Source: Pseudomonadota bacterium (GTDB lineage Bacteria > Pseudomonadota > Gammaproteobacteria > Xanthomonadales > Rhodanobacteraceae). Taken from it: a stretch of 56,281 nt of DNA. The notes beneath the pieces were generated by a model. It did not search any database. It was not told the origin of the DNA and saw only the letters and a list, made by a program, of their open reading frames with translations. Positions 21,753 to 31,701 of the stretch are shown piece after piece. Both the position numbers and the translations under genes were made by a program. The first letter of the stretch is position 1. Every line of letters begins with the position of its first letter. The stretch is taken from assembly GCA_021792975.1 (NCBI GenBank), contig JAJYTR010000011.1, positions 1 through 56,281 of the forward strand. Reading direction: 5' to 3'.

Positions 21753-22834
21753 GGCACCGGCTCCGAACCCGGCTCCAGGCAGATGTCGGCGATGTGCGCC
21801 GCCGCCTGCGGACGTGCCAGCGCGCGCGTGGACTGCGCCATGTGCAGGCGCTGCGCCGGCGCCTCCAGCAGTGCGCCCAGCAGCGCCGCCAGCGCTGCCG
21901 CATCCAGCGTGGATTCGGGCAGCAGCCGCGCCGCCCCCGCCTGCACCAGCACCTGCGCATTGCGCGTCTGGTGGTCGTCCACCGCATGCGGATAGGGCAC
22001 CAGGATGGCGCCAAGACCCGCGGCCGCCAGTTCGGCCAGTGTCAGCGCGCCGGCACGGCACACCGCCAGATCGGCCCAGGCATAGGCCTGCTCCATGGCC
22101 TCGATGAACGGCTCGATACGCGCCGCGATGCCGACCTGCGAGTAGGCGGCGCGCGCGGCATCCAGCCCCTGTGCGCCGCACTGGTGCCACACCTCCGGAC
22201 GCTGTGCCGCCGGCAGCAGTGCCAGCGCGGCCGGCACCGCAAGATTGAGCGCGCGCGCGCCCTGGCTGCCCCCCAGCACCAGCAGGCGGGCGCGCCCGGT
22301 ACGCGCGGCGAAGCGCACCTCCGGCGGCGGCAGCGCGGCAATGGCCGCGCGCACCGGATTGCCCACCCATTCGGCGCGCGGCAGCGCCCCGGGGAAACCG
22401 GCCAGCACGCGCCGCGCCAGACGCGCCAGCATGCGATTGGTCACGCCCGGCAGCGCGTTCTGCTCGTGCACCACCAGCGGCACCCGCTGCAGGAACGCGG
22501 CCAGCCCACCGGGGCCGGCGGCATAGCCGCCCAGCGCCAGCACGCTGCGCGGGCGCTGCCGGTGCAATGCGCGCCAGGCCGACAGCAGCGCGCGCGACAG
22601 CATCCACGGCGCGGCCAGACGCGCGCCCCAGCCCTTGCCGCGCACGCCGCGCACCGGCAGCGTGACCAGGTCGATGCCGCGGGCGGGCACCAGCCGCGTC
22701 TCCAGCGCGCCTGCGGCCCCCAGCCAGACCACCGGCACCGCGCGCGCGCGCAGCACCTCGGCCACGGCCAGGCCCGGGAAGATGTGGCCTCCGGTGCCGC
22801 CGGCCATGATCATCACCGGGCGCCGCGCACTCAC
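21749..22834 (-). CDS. murG: UDP-N-acetylglucosamine--undecaprenyl-pyrophosphoryl-MurNAc-pentapeptide GlcNAc transferase MurG
   Basis: 361 residues from GTG 22834, which overlaps the ftsW stop (GTGA); an ATG seven codons on is possible. MurG makes lipid II from lipid I on the inner face of the membrane. Seen: the first G-loop [14 protein letters not shown] near residue 12, [12 protein letters not shown] near 100, HEQNALPG near 124, the second G-loop [11 protein letters not shown] near 190, and [15 protein letters not shown] near 260 for UDP-GlcNAc binding. Confidence 0.97.
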
Positions 22835-24042
22835 CGCAGCACCTCCGGTACCGGCTGCGGTTGCGCCACGGCACCCAGGCGGCGCGCATCCTCGGCGCGG
22901 GCGATCTCGTAGCTGGCGCGCAGCAGCACGCCCAGCATGGCCAGGGTCATGATCACGCTGGAGCCGCCGGAACTCACCAGCGGCAGGGTCAGGCCCTTGG
23001 TCGGCAGCACGCCTAGGTTGACGCCCACCGAGACCAGCGCCTGCAGCCCGATCGACAGCGCCACGCCGAAGCAGACGTAACCGGCATAGCGCTGGCCGAT
23101 CTCCACGCCGCGCAGGCCCAGCACCAGCGCACGTCCCACCAGCAGCGCGAACAGGCCCAGCACCAGCGCGATGCCGAAGAAGCCCAGCTCCTCGGCGATC
23201 ACCGCCAGGATGAAATCGGTATAGGCCTCGGGCAGATAGAACAGTTTCTGGATGCTGTCGCCCAGGCCCACGCCGAACCAGTGTCCGCGACCCACCGCGA
23301 TCAGCGCCTGGGTCAACTGGAAACCATCCGAGAACGGATCCTTCCAGGGGTCGAGGAACGAGGTCAGCCGCTGCACGCGGTAGCTGCGGCTGAAGGCGAT
23401 CCAGACGAACAGCGGCACCAGCGGCGAACCCATGGCCGTCAGGTAACGCATGCGCGCGCCGGCCAGCCAGATCATGCCCACGGTGATCGCCATCACCAGC
23501 AGCGCGGAGCCGAAGTCGGGCTGCAGCAGCAGCAAGAAGGCCAGCAGCAGCGCCACGCCGACCGGCTTGGCGGCACCCAGGAATTCGCGTTCCAGCGCAC
23601 CGCGGTGGCGCACCATGTAACTGGCCACGTACAGGATCAGCGCCAGCTTCACCGCCTCGACCGGCTGGAAGCCGGTAATGCCGAGATCCAGCCAGCGCCG
23701 CGCGCCGTTGATGCGGATGCCGATGTGCGGCACGAACACCAGCAGCAGCGAGGCGATGGCCAGCCCCATCCACAGGAAGCCGAGGCGCTCCAGCTCGCGC
23801 AGCTCCACGCGCATGGCCACGCCGGCGGCGATGCTGCCCAGCAGGATGAACATCAGGTGGCGCTTGAGGTAGTAGAACGGCCCCAGGTGGCTACCGTCGG
23901 CGATCGCGATCGAGGCCGAAGCCACCATGACGATGCCGAACGCGGCCAGGCCGACGATGGCCAGCAGCAGCCAGCGGTCGTAGCTGCCGCGCGGGCCGCC
24001 GCGGCGCTCTGCCTGTGGACGCGGGACGCCGAAGTCGAACAT
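22831..24042 (-). CDS. ftsW: SEDS-family peptidoglycan glycosyltransferase FtsW
   Basis: 403 residues from ATG 24042, which overlaps the mraY stop by one base. About ten membrane segments. SEDS hallmarks are seen: [24 protein letters not shown] near 117, [12 protein letters not shown] near 170, and [15 protein letters not shown] near 350. FtsW polymerises septal glycan together with the transpeptidase FtsI, which is encoded upstream in the same cluster. A longer upstream frame is a shadow of mraY. Confidence 0.97.
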   Translation of the reverse strand: MFDFGVPRPQAERRGGPRGSYDRWLLLAIVGLAAFGIVMVASASIAIADGSHLGPFYYLKRHLMFILLGSIAAGVAMRVELRELERLGFLWMGLAIASLLLVFVPHIGIRINGARRWLDLGITGFQPVEAVKLALILYVASYMVRHRGALEREFLGAAKPVGVALLLAFLLLLQPDFGSALLVMAITVGMIWLAGARMRYLTAMGSPLVPLFVWIAFSRSYRVQRLTSFLDPWKDPFSDGFQLTQALIAVGRGHWFGVGLGDSIQKLFYLPEAYTDFILAVIAEELGFFGIALVLGLFALLVGRALVLGLRGVEIGQRYAGYVCFGVALSIGLQALVSVGVNLGVLPTKGLTLPLVSSGGSSVIMTLAMLGVLLRASYEIARAEDARRLGAVAQPQPVPEVLR

Positions 24043-25124
24043 CAGCGCACCTTCAGCGTCGCCAGGCCGATCAGCATCAGCATCACGCTGATGATCCAGA
24101 AGCGCACGATCACGCGCGGCTCGGGCCAGCCCTTCAGCTCGAAGTGGTGGTGGATGGGCGCCATGCGGAAGATGCGCCTGCCGGTGAGCTTGAAGCTGGT
24201 CACCTGCAGCACCACCGAGGCGGTCTCCATCACGAACACGCCGCCCATCACCAGCAGCACCACCTCCTGGCGCACGATCACCGCGATGCAGCCCAGCGCC
24301 GCGCCGATGGCCAGCGCCCCCACGTCGCCCATGAACACCTGCGCCGGATAGGTGTTGAACCACAGGAATCCCAGCCCGGCACCGGCCAGTGCGCCGCAGA
24401 AGATGGCCAGTTCGCCCGCGCCGGGGATCGCGGGAATGTCCAGATAGCTGGAGAACACCGCGTTGCCCGACAGGTACGCGAAGATGCCCAGCGCCACCGC
24501 CACCAGCACGCTGGGCATGATGGCCAGGCCATCCAGCCCGTCAGTAAGGTTCACCGCGTTGGAGAAGCCCACGATCATGAAGTAGGCGATCACCACGAAG
24601 AACCCGCCCAGCGGCAGCGCCACCGTCTTGAACAGCGGCACGAACAGCGCCGTCTCCGCCGGCACCTGTGCAGTCGCGAACAGCAGCAGCGCCGCCGCCA
24701 GACCGAACAGCGACTGCCAGAAGTACTTCCAGCGCGCCGGCAGACCGCGGCTGTCCTTCAGCACCAGCTTGCGGTAGTCGTCGTAGAAGCCCACCGCTCC
24801 GAAACTCAGCATCACGCCCAGCACGATCCACACGAAGCGATTGGCCGGATCCATCCACAGCAGGGTGGAGAAGGCCACCGCCAGCAGAATCAGCGTGCCG
24901 CCCATGGTCGGCGTGCCGGCCTTGCTGAGGTGCGACTGCGGACCGTCGCTGCGGATCACCTGGCCGGCCTTCTGCGCGGTGAGGCGGCGGATCAGCCACG
25001 GGCCCAGCGCCAGCGAAATCAGCAGTGCCGTCAGCGCACTGGCGATGGTGCGCAGCGTGATGTACTGGAACAGGCGGAAGGCGCCGACCGATCCGCTCAG
25101 CCAGCGCGCCAGCTCAAACAGCAT
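24042..25124 (-). CDS. mraY: Phospho-N-acetylmuramoyl-pentapeptide-transferase MraY
   Basis: 360 residues, the same length as the E. coli enzyme. About ten membrane helices; conserved cytoplasmic loops with [11 protein letters not shown] near residue 72, DDYRKL near 115, [14 protein letters not shown] near 190, [10 protein letters not shown] near 265 and the histidine-rich [12 protein letters not shown] near 322. It transfers phospho-MurNAc-pentapeptide to undecaprenyl phosphate, making lipid I. The start lies inside the murF 3' end (11-base overlap). Confidence 0.98.
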   Translation of the reverse strand: MLFELARWLSGSVGAFRLFQYITLRTIASALTALLISLALGPWLIRRLTAQKAGQVIRSDGPQSHLSKAGTPTMGGTLILLAVAFSTLLWMDPANRFVWIVLGVMLSFGAVGFYDDYRKLVLKDSRGLPARWKYFWQSLFGLAAALLLFATAQVPAETALFVPLFKTVALPLGGFFVVIAYFMIVGFSNAVNLTDGLDGLAIMPSVLVAVALGIFAYLSGNAVFSSYLDIPAIPGAGELAIFCGALAGAGLGFLWFNTYPAQVFMGDVGALAIGAALGCIAVIVRQEVVLLVMGGVFVMETASVVLQVTSFKLTGRRIFRMAPIHHHFELKGWPEPRVIVRFWIISVMLMLIGLATLKVR

Positions 25125-26478
25125 GCGCCCGTCCTCCCGATTCGATGAGTTCGATCACGCGCTCCATCGCGGCCGCGCGCGAGCCCTTGACCAGACAGGT
25201 AACGCCGGCGTGCAGCACGCCGCGCAGCGCGGCGGCCAGCAGCGCCGGGTCGTCGAAGTGGTCCGCCCCGGCGCCGAACGCACGGCTGGCCTCGCGGCTG
25301 AGCGTTCCCAGCGTCCACAACCGGGCGATGCCCGCCGCCCGCGCCTGGCGGCCCAGTCCGGCCAGCAGCGCCGGTCCCTGCGGGCCCAGTTCGGCCAAAT
25401 CGCCCAGCACCAGCCAGGTCTCGCCCGCGGCCAGCGCCAGCGTCTCGATGGCGGCGGCCACCGACGCCGGGTTGGCGTTGTAGCTGTCGTCGATCAGCGT
25501 CCAGCCACCGGGCATCGCGCGCACGTCCAGCCGGCCGTGCTCGGTGCCGGCCCGCGCCAGGCCCGCCGCGATCGCCTGCGGCGCGATCGCCAGCGCATGC
25601 GCCGCCGCCGCCGCGGCCAGCGCGTTGCGCACGTTGTGCCGCCCCGGCAACGGCAGCACCACGGGCACCGCGCCGTCCGGCGTCAGCAGACGGAAGCGGG
25701 TGCCTTCCAGGCTGGCCTGCAGCTCCACGGCGCGCACTTCAGCGGGCGTGTCCAACGCGAAGCGCACGATGCGGCGCGCGTTGGCGCGCGCCTCGAACAC
25801 GCGCGCGAACGCGTCGTCGGCGTTGATCACGGCGATGCCGTCGGCCGGCAGTGCGGCGTAGATCGCGCCCTTGGTCTCGGCCACGCCCTCCAGCGTGCCC
25901 AGGCGCTCCAGGTGCGCCGGTGCCACGTTGTTGACCAGCGCCACGCGCGGCCGCGCGATGCCGGCCAGATAGGCGATGTCGCCGGGCTTGCCCGCGCCCA
26001 TCTCCAGCACCGCGTAACGCGCGTCCTCGCGCATGTTCAGCAGGCTGAGCGGCAATCCGATCTCGTTGTTCTGGTTGCCGGTCGTGGCATGCGTGGGTGC
26101 CAGTGCGCCGAGGATGGCGGCGCACAGGTTTTTGACGGTGGTCTTGCCGCTGGATCCGGTGATGCCGACGACTTCGACCGCGCTGCGGGCGCGTACCGCG
26201 CTGGCCAGATCCCCCAGCGCCGTCGGCGTGTCGGCCACCCGCACCTGCGGCAGCGCGATGTCCGCGATGAGGCGCTCCACCAGCGCGCCGGCCGCACCGG
26301 CCGCCCGCGCCTGGGCCAGGAAATCGTGGCCGTCGACGTGCCGGCCGCGCAGCGCCACGAACAGCGTCCCGGCGGCAAGGCGGCGCGAATCGGTGCCGGC
26401 GCCGCGCACCGCCACGTCGGCGCCATGCAGGCTGCCGCGTGTCCACAGCGCGACTTCGCTCAGCGGCAGATTCAGCAT
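25114..26478 (-). CDS. murF: UDP-N-acetylmuramoyl-tripeptide--D-alanyl-D-alanine ligase MurF
   Basis: 454 residues from ATG 26478 ([15 protein letters not shown]), whose first bases overlap the murE end by seven. Seen: [16 protein letters not shown] near 29, ATP site [14 protein letters not shown] near 103, [14 protein letters not shown] near 135, [14 protein letters not shown] near 158 and [16 protein letters not shown] near 318. MurF adds D-Ala-D-Ala to the tripeptide precursor in the cytoplasm, completing the pentapeptide for MraY. Confidence 0.98.
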   Translation of the reverse strand: MLNLPLSEVALWTRGSLHGADVAVRGAGTDSRRLAAGTLFVALRGRHVDGHDFLAQARAAGAAGALVERLIADIALPQVRVADTPTALGDLASAVRARSAVEVVGITGSSGKTTVKNLCAAILGALAPTHATTGNQNNEIGLPLSLLNMREDARYAVLEMGAGKPGDIAYLAGIARPRVALVNNVAPAHLERLGTLEGVAETKGAIYAALPADGIAVINADDAFARVFEARANARRIVRFALDTPAEVRAVELQASLEGTRFRLLTPDGAVPVVLPLPGRHNVRNALAAAAAAHALAIAPQAIAAGLARAGTEHGRLDVRAMPGGWTLIDDSYNANPASVAAAIETLALAAGETWLVLGDLAELGPQGPALLAGLGRQARAAGIARLWTLGTLSREASRAFGAGADHFDDPALLAAALRGVLHAGVTCLVKGSRAAAMERVIELIESGGRAHAV

Positions 26479-27968
26479 GGGCGGGCCTCCAGCGCGGCGC
26501 GCACTTCGGCCAGATCGTCGAAGGGACGCACCCGGCCCGCGCACTCCTGGTAAGCCTCGTGACCCTTGCCGGCGATCAGCACCACATCCCCGGGCCGGGC
26601 CGCGCCGACCGCCTGCGCGATGGCACGCGCGCGATCGCGCTCAATGGCCACCTGCGCCTGCGCGGGCATGCCGGCGCGGATGGCGGCGACAATGGCGTCG
26701 CCGTCCTCGCCGCGCGGATTGTCGTCGGTGATGATGGCCACGTCCGCCAGCCGTGCCGCCAGCGCACCCATCTGCGGACGCTTGCCGGCGTCACGCTCGC
26801 CGCCGCAGCCGAACACGCACCACAGCCGCCCGCGGCAATGGGCGCGCAGCGCCGACAGCGCCTGCTCCAGTGCATCGGGCGTATGCGCGTAATCGACCAC
26901 CACCAGCGGCTGTGCCCCTCCACCCAGGCGGTTCATGCGCCCGGGCACCGGCTGCAGCCGCGGCAGCACGGCGACCACCTCGTCCAGCGCGAACCCCAGC
27001 GCCAGCAGGCAACCGGCCACGCCCAGCAGGTTGGCCACGTTGAAGCGGCCCAGTAGGCCACTGCACACCGCATGCACGCCCTGCGCGGCATGCAGCCGGA
27101 AGCTCAGCCCTTGCGCGTCGGCGGATACCGCCTCCGCACGCAGGTCCGCCTCCCTGCGGCCCTGCGCGCTGGTACCCAGCAGGCGCACGCCGGCAGGCAG
27201 GCCGGCGGCCAGCCGTACGCCGAACGGATCATCCAGATTGATCACCGCATGGCGCAACCCCGGCCAGGCGAACAGTCGCGCCTTGGCGGCACCGTAGGCC
27301 TGCATGCTGCCGTGATAATCGAGATGGTCGCGGGTGAGGTTGGTGAATACCGCCGCCGCGAACTCGACGCCCGCGACGCGATCCTGCACCAGCGCGTGCG
27401 AAGAGACCTCCATCGCCACCTGCGTGACGCCGGCCGCGCGGAACTGCGCCAGCAGCCGCTGCACGGCGATGGCATCCGGGGTGGTGCGCGCGCCCGCCTG
27501 CAGCTGTCCGTACAGACCGGCGCCCAGCGTGCCGATGCTGGCGGCGCGCTGGCCCAGCAGCGCGAGCGCCTGCACCAGCAGTTGCACCGTCGAAGTCTTG
27601 CCGTTGGTGCCGGTGACGCCCACCACCGCCAGCGCGCGCGAAGGATGGCCGAAGAAGCGCGCGGCGATCTCGCCCAGGTGGCGGTGCAGGCCGTCGATCC
27701 ACAGCGTGCCGGCTTCCCCGGCCACCTCCGCGGGTGGCGGCGCCTCGGCCAGCACCAGCACCGCGCCTGCGGCGCGCGCCTGCGGCGCGTAGCGGATGCC
27801 GTGCTCGCGACTGCCGCGCAGCGCCACGAAGGCCTCGCCCGGCCGCACCGCACGCGAGTCCAGGCTGAGGCCGCGCAGCAGCACTGCGGAAGCCGCGCCC
27901 GCATCGGCGATGCCGGCCAGCAGCTCGCCGGCGCGCATCGGCGCAGCCGCGTCGACGGCGCCGCTCAC
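26472..27968 (-). CDS. murE: UDP-N-acetylmuramoyl-tripeptide synthetase MurE (meso-diaminopimelate type)
   Basis: 498 residues from GTG 27968, which overlaps the ftsI stop as GTGA; an ATG ten codons in is the alternative. ATP site VTGTNGKTSTVQLL near 115, SSHALVQDRVAGVEF near 180, TNLTRDHLDYHG near 202, and DDNPRGEDG near 410. The DNPR motif is the established determinant for meso-diaminopimelate as the third amino acid, so the cell wall should be of the usual Gram-negative type. Followed by murF with a seven-base overlap. Confidence 0.97.
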   Translation of the reverse strand: MSGAVDAAAPMRAGELLAGIADAGAASAVLLRGLSLDSRAVRPGEAFVALRGSREHGIRYAPQARAAGAVLVLAEAPPPAEVAGEAGTLWIDGLHRHLGEIAARFFGHPSRALAVVGVTGTNGKTSTVQLLVQALALLGQRAASIGTLGAGLYGQLQAGARTTPDAIAVQRLLAQFRAAGVTQVAMEVSSHALVQDRVAGVEFAAAVFTNLTRDHLDYHGSMQAYGAAKARLFAWPGLRHAVINLDDPFGVRLAAGLPAGVRLLGTSAQGRREADLRAEAVSADAQGLSFRLHAAQGVHAVCSGLLGRFNVANLLGVAGCLLALGFALDEVVAVLPRLQPVPGRMNRLGGGAQPLVVVDYAHTPDALEQALSALRAHCRGRLWCVFGCGGERDAGKRPQMGALAARLADVAIITDDNPRGEDGDAIVAAIRAGMPAQAQVAIERDRARAIAQAVGAARPGDVVLIAGKGHEAYQECAGRVRPFDDLAEVRAALEARPC

Positions 27969-29725
27969 GGCGCGGCTCCGGCTGCGGGTGCCGTCGGCAC
28001 CGGCGTCTGCGCATACCACTGCTGGACGTGGTCGGGCGGAATGTCCAGCAGCCGCAGCGCCGCCTCCATCACCTTGCGGAACACTGGCGCCGCAACCATG
28101 CCGCCGAAATGGCCATGGCGGGGATCGCGCACCACCACCACGCCCACCAGGCGCGGATCACTGGCCGGCACCATGCCGCAGAACACGGCGTAGTAGTCGT
28201 TCTTGGCGTAACCGCCGGCACTGGCCTGGTGCGCGGTGCCGGTCTTGCCGGCGGCGGTGTAGTTGGGAATCATCGCCGCCGCCGCGGTGCCCGCCGGGCT
28301 GACCACGGTCTTCAGCATGCCCACCATTTCGCGCGCATAGCGCGCCTGCAGCACGCGCTCGGGCGGATTGTCATCGCCCTTGACGAAGGTGGGGTGATGC
28401 AGGACGCCGCCGTCGGCCAGCGCCGAGTACGCCTGCGCCAGCTGCAGCGCGGTGACGTTGAGGCCGTAGCCGTAGGAGATGGTGACGCGGTTGATCGGCC
28501 GCCAGCTGGTGTACACCGGCAGCAGGCCCGAGGCCTCGCCGGGGAAACCGCTGCCCGTGCTGCGCCCGAAACCGAAGCCGCGCAGCACGTCGTACAGGCG
28601 CTGTTCCGAGAACGTCGCGGTGATCCTGGAGGCGCCGACATTGCTGGAGTCGGTGATGACCCCGGTCATGTCCAGCCTGCCGAAATCGGAGGTGTCGCGG
28701 ATGGTGTAGCCATCCATGCTGTACCAGCCGGGCGAGGTGTCGACGGACGAGCGCGGCGTCCATTTGCCGCTCTGCAGCGCGGCCGAGAGCGAAAAGGCCT
28801 TCATCACCGAGCCCGGCTCGAATACGTCGGTGACCGCGCGGTTGCGCCAGTCGCGCGGCGAGCTGCCGTCGATGTGGTTGGGGTTGAACGAGGGCAGGTT
28901 GACCATGGCCAGGATCCCGCCCGTGCGCGCGTCCATCACCACCATCGTGGCGGCGCGGGCATCGTGCTGCTGCACCGCCTCGGCGAGGTACTGGTAGGCC
29001 AGGTACTGGATGCGGCGGTCGATGCTGAGGGTGAGGTCGTGCCCGGGCACCGGCTCGCGCACCAGCTGCACGCTCTGCACGATCTGGCCCAGGCGGTTGC
29101 GGATCACGCGCTGCAGGCCGGGCGTGCCGGTCAGCCACTGGTTGTAGGCCAGTTCCAGGCCCTCCTGCCCCTGGTCGTTGATGTTGGTGAAGCCCAGCAC
29201 CTGCGCGGTGACCGCGCCGGTGGGGTAGTAGCGGCGGTACTCGCGCTGCTTGTAGACGCCGGGGATCTTCAGCGCCAGCACGGCCTGCGCCGCGACCGGA
29301 TTCATCAGCCGCCGCAGATACACGAACTCGGCGCCGGAGCGCTGCTCCAGGCGCCGCTGCAGTCCGGCGGCCCCCACTCCCAGCGCGGCCGCCAGCTGCG
29401 GTATGCGGCCGGGCGCATCGGCCAGCAACTCGCGCGGATCGGCCCACAGAGAGTCCACCGGCGTGGAAACCGCCAGCGGTTCGCCGTTGCGGTCGAAGAT
29501 GCTGCCGCGCGAGACCGGGATGGGCAGTTCGCGCAGGAAGCGTGCATCGCCCTGCTGCTGCAGGAAGTGCCGGCGCAGTACCTGCAAATCCACCGCGCGC
29601 GCCAGCAGTCCGGCTGCGGCCAGTCCCAGCAGCACGAACACCAGCGCCAGCCGGCGCCGTGGACGCGGCGCCGCGGTGCGTGCGCCGGCTTCGCTGCGCG
29701 GCGGCGGTTTCGACACCCGCTTCAC
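27965..29725 (-). CDS. ftsI: Septal transpeptidase FtsI (penicillin-binding protein 3)
   Basis: 586 residues from GTG 29725, overlapping the ftsL stop (GTGA). A basic, proline-rich cytoplasmic start, one membrane helix near residues 26-46, the dimerisation domain from RGSIFDRNGEPLA near 73, then the transpeptidase domain: active-site SVMK at 306-309, SSN at 360-362 and KTG at 495-497, all intact. It cross-links septal peptidoglycan and pairs with FtsW. The C-terminal tail is alanine/proline-rich. Confidence 0.98.
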   Translation of the reverse strand: MKRVSKPPPRSEAGARTAAPRPRRRLALVFVLLGLAAAGLLARAVDLQVLRRHFLQQQGDARFLRELPIPVSRGSIFDRNGEPLAVSTPVDSLWADPRELLADAPGRIPQLAAALGVGAAGLQRRLEQRSGAEFVYLRRLMNPVAAQAVLALKIPGVYKQREYRRYYPTGAVTAQVLGFTNINDQGQEGLELAYNQWLTGTPGLQRVIRNRLGQIVQSVQLVREPVPGHDLTLSIDRRIQYLAYQYLAEAVQQHDARAATMVVMDARTGGILAMVNLPSFNPNHIDGSSPRDWRNRAVTDVFEPGSVMKAFSLSAALQSGKWTPRSSVDTSPGWYSMDGYTIRDTSDFGRLDMTGVITDSSNVGASRITATFSEQRLYDVLRGFGFGRSTGSGFPGEASGLLPVYTSWRPINRVTISYGYGLNVTALQLAQAYSALADGGVLHHPTFVKGDDNPPERVLQARYAREMVGMLKTVVSPAGTAAAAMIPNYTAAGKTGTAHQASAGGYAKNDYYAVFCGMVPASDPRLVGVVVVRDPRHGHFGGMVAAPVFRKVMEAALRLLDIPPDHVQQWYAQTPVPTAPAAGAAP

Positions 29726-29997
29726 GGCCGCACCATGCGGATCTGCGCCGGGTCGGGATCGACCATGCCCAGCCGGCTGCGCGCCACCGAAGCCACGCGC
29801 GCCGGATCGGCCCAGGTGGCATCCTCCAACTCGAGCCGGCCGTACTCGATGTCGAGATGGTCGCGCTCGGCCTGCAGGCGGGTCAGCTGGATGAACAGCT
29901 CGCGGTTCTCGTTGCGCGCCCACACCACGGCGATCGCACTGGTCACCACCGCCAGCAGCGCCAGCCACAGCAGCGCCCGTTCCAGCAGCGGGCTCAC
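29722..29997 (-). CDS. ftsL: Cell division protein FtsL
   Basis: 91 residues from GTG 29997, which overlaps the rsmH stop (GTGA). One membrane helix ([22 protein letters not shown], residues 4-25), then a leucine-zipper-like coiled coil ([29 protein letters not shown] style heptads, residues 31-60) and the conserved end [19 protein letters not shown]. FtsL forms a complex with FtsB and FtsQ and activates FtsWI. Small and variable in sequence, but position between rsmH and ftsI and the topology make it certain. Confidence 0.94.
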   Translation of the reverse strand: MSPLLERALLWLALLAVVTSAIAVVWARNENRELFIQLTRLQAERDHLDIEYGRLELEDATWADPARVASVARSRLGMVDPDPAQIRMVRP

Positions 29998-30920
29998 GCG
30001 CGTTTCTCCGCCACGCGCAGCACCGCCGAGCGCGCACGCGGGTTGGCGGCACATTCGGCGGCACCGGCGAACTGTTTGCGTCCGACCGGGCGCAGCGGCG
30101 CAGCGGCAGCCGGCGGCGGCGGCAGGCCGCGGGCCATCCGCGGCGGCGGCGGCCCGCGCATGAACTGTTTGACCAGCCGGTCCTCCAGCGAATGGAAACT
30201 GATCACCACCAGCCGCCCGCCCGGCCGCAGACATGCAACCGCGGACTCGAGGCCGCGCTGCAGCGCCTGCAGTTCTCCGTTGACGTGCAGACGCAGGGCC
30301 TGGAAGGTGCGCGTGGCCGGATGCTTGCCCGCCTCGCGGCGGCGGCCGATGACACGCGAGACCAGATCGGCCAGCTCCAGCGTGCGCGTGATCGGCTGCT
30401 GCGCACGATGCGCCACGATGGCCCGCGCGATGCGCCGGCTCATGCGCTCCTCGCCCAGACGCCACAGCACCTCGGCGATCCCGGCTTCGTCGCAGCGCGC
30501 CAGGAACTCCGCGGCGCTCTCGCCGTGGGCCGGATCCATGCGCATGTCCAGCGGACCGTCGGCCATGAAGCTGAAACCGCGCGCGGCTTCATCCAACTGC
30601 GGCGAAGACACGCCAAGGTCGAACAGCACGCCGTCCAGACCCTGCCGCGCCGCTTCCCAGCCGGCGAGGTCGGCGAAGCTGCCGTGCCGGATGTGTACTC
30701 GCCCGTCGCGACCGAAACGTGCACGCGCCGCGGCGATCGCCTCGGGATCGCGATCCATCAGCAGCAGGCGCCCGCTCTCATCGAGCCGGTCCAGGATTGC
30801 CGCGGCGTGGCCGCCGCGGCCGAAGGTGCCATCGAGGTAGATCCCCTGCGGCCGTACGGCAAGGCCGGCCACGGCCTCGTGCAGGAGCACCGGGACATGT
30901 TGCCGCGGCGCCTCGCTCAT
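29994..30920 (-). CDS. rsmH: 16S rRNA (cytosine-1402 N4)-methyltransferase RsmH
   Basis: 308 residues from ATG 30920 ([17 protein letters not shown]). S-adenosylmethionine site [16 protein letters not shown] near 31, [10 protein letters not shown] near 55, [11 protein letters not shown] near 100, [15 protein letters not shown] near 115, and [14 protein letters not shown] near 240. It methylates C1402 in the ribosomal P site; RsmI, also in this window, modifies the 2'-O of the same nucleotide. Starts 21 bases after the mraZ stop. Confidence 0.98.
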   Translation of the reverse strand: MSEAPRQHVPVLLHEAVAGLAVRPQGIYLDGTFGRGGHAAAILDRLDESGRLLLMDRDPEAIAAARARFGRDGRVHIRHGSFADLAGWEAARQGLDGVLFDLGVSSPQLDEAARGFSFMADGPLDMRMDPAHGESAAEFLARCDEAGIAEVLWRLGEERMSRRIARAIVAHRAQQPITRTLELADLVSRVIGRRREAGKHPATRTFQALRLHVNGELQALQRGLESAVACLRPGGRLVVISFHSLEDRLVKQFMRGPPPPRMARGLPPPPAAAAPLRPVGRKQFAGAAECAANPRARSAVLRVAEKRA

Positions 30921-30941
30921 GACGGCCCCGGGCGGCACGGC

Positions 30942-31388
30942 TCACAGCCGCAGCGCGGACATTTCCGCGCTGATATCGCTCTCGCCGATGCTCTGGCGGA
31001 TCTTGGCCAGATGCGCCTGCTCGCTCCAGAGTTCGAACTTGTTGCCCATGCCCAGCAGCACGGCGCGCTTCTCGATGCCCGCCGCCGCGCGCTGGCTGGC
31101 CGGCAACAGGATGCGGCCGGCGCCATCCGGCTCCAGTGGCGCCGCGGCACCGACCAGTTTCATCTGCAACGCGCGGTGCACCGCCTTGACGCTGGGCAGC
31201 GCATTGACCTCGTCGCGCACGCGCTCCCACTCGCCCTGCGGAAACAGCCACAGGCATCCCGGCTCGAAGGGGTTGTACACGCTGACCAAACGGCTGGCAC
31301 ACACCCGCGCCACCTGCTCGCGATACGCGGTGGGGATCGCCAGCCGGCCCTTGTCGTCCACGCTGATGGCGGTTTCACCCTGGAACAC
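30942..31388 (-). CDS. mraZ: Transcriptional regulator MraZ
   Basis: 148 residues from GTG 31388. This start is chosen because [19 protein letters not shown] aligns with the family's usual beginning and GGTGGG lies just upstream; another GTG at 31406 is in frame but is itself the third MraZ box. Two AbrB-like DNA-binding halves, each with the DXXXR pattern: DDKGRLAIP near residue 11 and DGAGRILLP near 87. In E. coli MraZ forms a ring and represses its own dcw operon through repeated TGGGN boxes, which are present upstream here. Confidence 0.96.
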   Translation of the reverse strand: MFQGETAISVDDKGRLAIPTAYREQVARVCASRLVSVYNPFEPGCLWLFPQGEWERVRDEVNALPSVKAVHRALQMKLVGAAAPLEPDGAGRILLPASQRAAAGIEKRAVLLGMGNKFELWSEQAHLAKIRQSIGESDISAEMSALRL

Positions 31389-31391
31389 GAT

Positions 31392-31426
31392 CCCACCTTT
31401 CCCCACGTTTTCACACGTATCACCAC
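31392..31426 (-). promoter_or_regulatory. MraZ operator: four 5-base boxes at 10-base spacing
   Basis: Reading the minus strand from 31426: GTGGT, GATAC, GTGTG, AAAAC, GTGGG, GAAAG, GTGGG. Four boxes of GTGGG type therefore start at 31426, 31416, 31406 and 31396, exactly 10 bases apart with 5-base spacers, one per helical turn. This is the layout known for MraZ binding sites. The two boxes nearest the gene are perfect, the upstream two degenerate. The first overlaps the -10 element and the last serves as the ribosome-binding region of mraZ. Confidence 0.85.
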
Positions 31427-31453
31427 CTTAGTCTCAGCTTTTGCGACTGTCAA
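31425..31453 (-). promoter_or_regulatory. Promoter of the mra/dcw operon
   Basis: A perfect -35 element TTGACA (31448-31453) and TAAGGT (31425-31430) as -10 are separated by 17 bases. Transcription would start near 31418, inside the MraZ boxes, leaving a leader of about 30 bases. No other strong promoter is visible through the following overlapping genes, so this probably drives most of the cluster from mraZ onward. Confidence 0.75.
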
Positions 31454-31691
31454 CGGGTTTTTGCCTTGCAGATCAAGGACTAATAAGGACGGCAGCATGA
31501 TTTCGCGCAATCCCTGAGGAGACGACGCAATCATGTTGAAATGATTGATTTTTCCTGGAACGCTGCGCCCACCGCACGGGCGCGAGGCGCCCTCCGCACC
31601 ACACCCCCGCGCCGTCATCGGCCCTCGGTGTGGGCACCTGTGCAGAAACGGGGCCATCCATGCCGCGGATTAAAGAAGCAGAAAATTAAAA
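31454..31691. other. Intergenic region between rnpB and the mra promoter
   Basis: About 240 bases without a convincing gene. It is less GC-rich than its surroundings near the mra promoter. The only structured element seen is the palindrome at 31528-31547. An AGGAG followed by a three-codon frame (ATG at 31533) on the plus strand and a 60-codon frame from 31541 that runs into rnpB antisense are judged to be chance. Confidence 0.5.
31528..31547. repeat. 20-base palindrome (7-base arms) upstream of mra promoter
   Basis: CAATCAT and ATGATTG flank a 6-base spacer GTTGAA, giving a perfect AT-rich inverted repeat about 75 bases upstream of the mra -35 element. On the plus strand it is followed by ATTTTT, so it could look like a weak terminator, but no plus-strand gene ends here. 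A dimeric regulator's binding site is the other possibility. Neither can be proved from sequence. Confidence 0.5.
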
Positions 31692-31701
31692 GGAGTCGGC
31701 C
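31684..31701 (-). terminator. 3' end and T-rich run after rnpB
   Basis: The 3' strand of RNase P helix P1 (GGCCGACTCC on the minus strand) is followed at once by TTTTAATTTTC. The P1 arm cannot pair locally, so this may be the T-rich part of a terminator or the processing region; a classical hairpin directly before the run is not obvious. Confidence 0.4.

Noticed and set aside
28028-30163. Long plus-strand open frame (711 codons) opposite ftsI and ftsL
   Set aside because: Antisense shadow of confidently assigned division genes; no recognisable domain.
31404-31406. GTG 31406 as the mraZ start codon
   Set aside because: It is the third MraZ box; GTG 31388 fits the family's start and has a ribosome-binding site.
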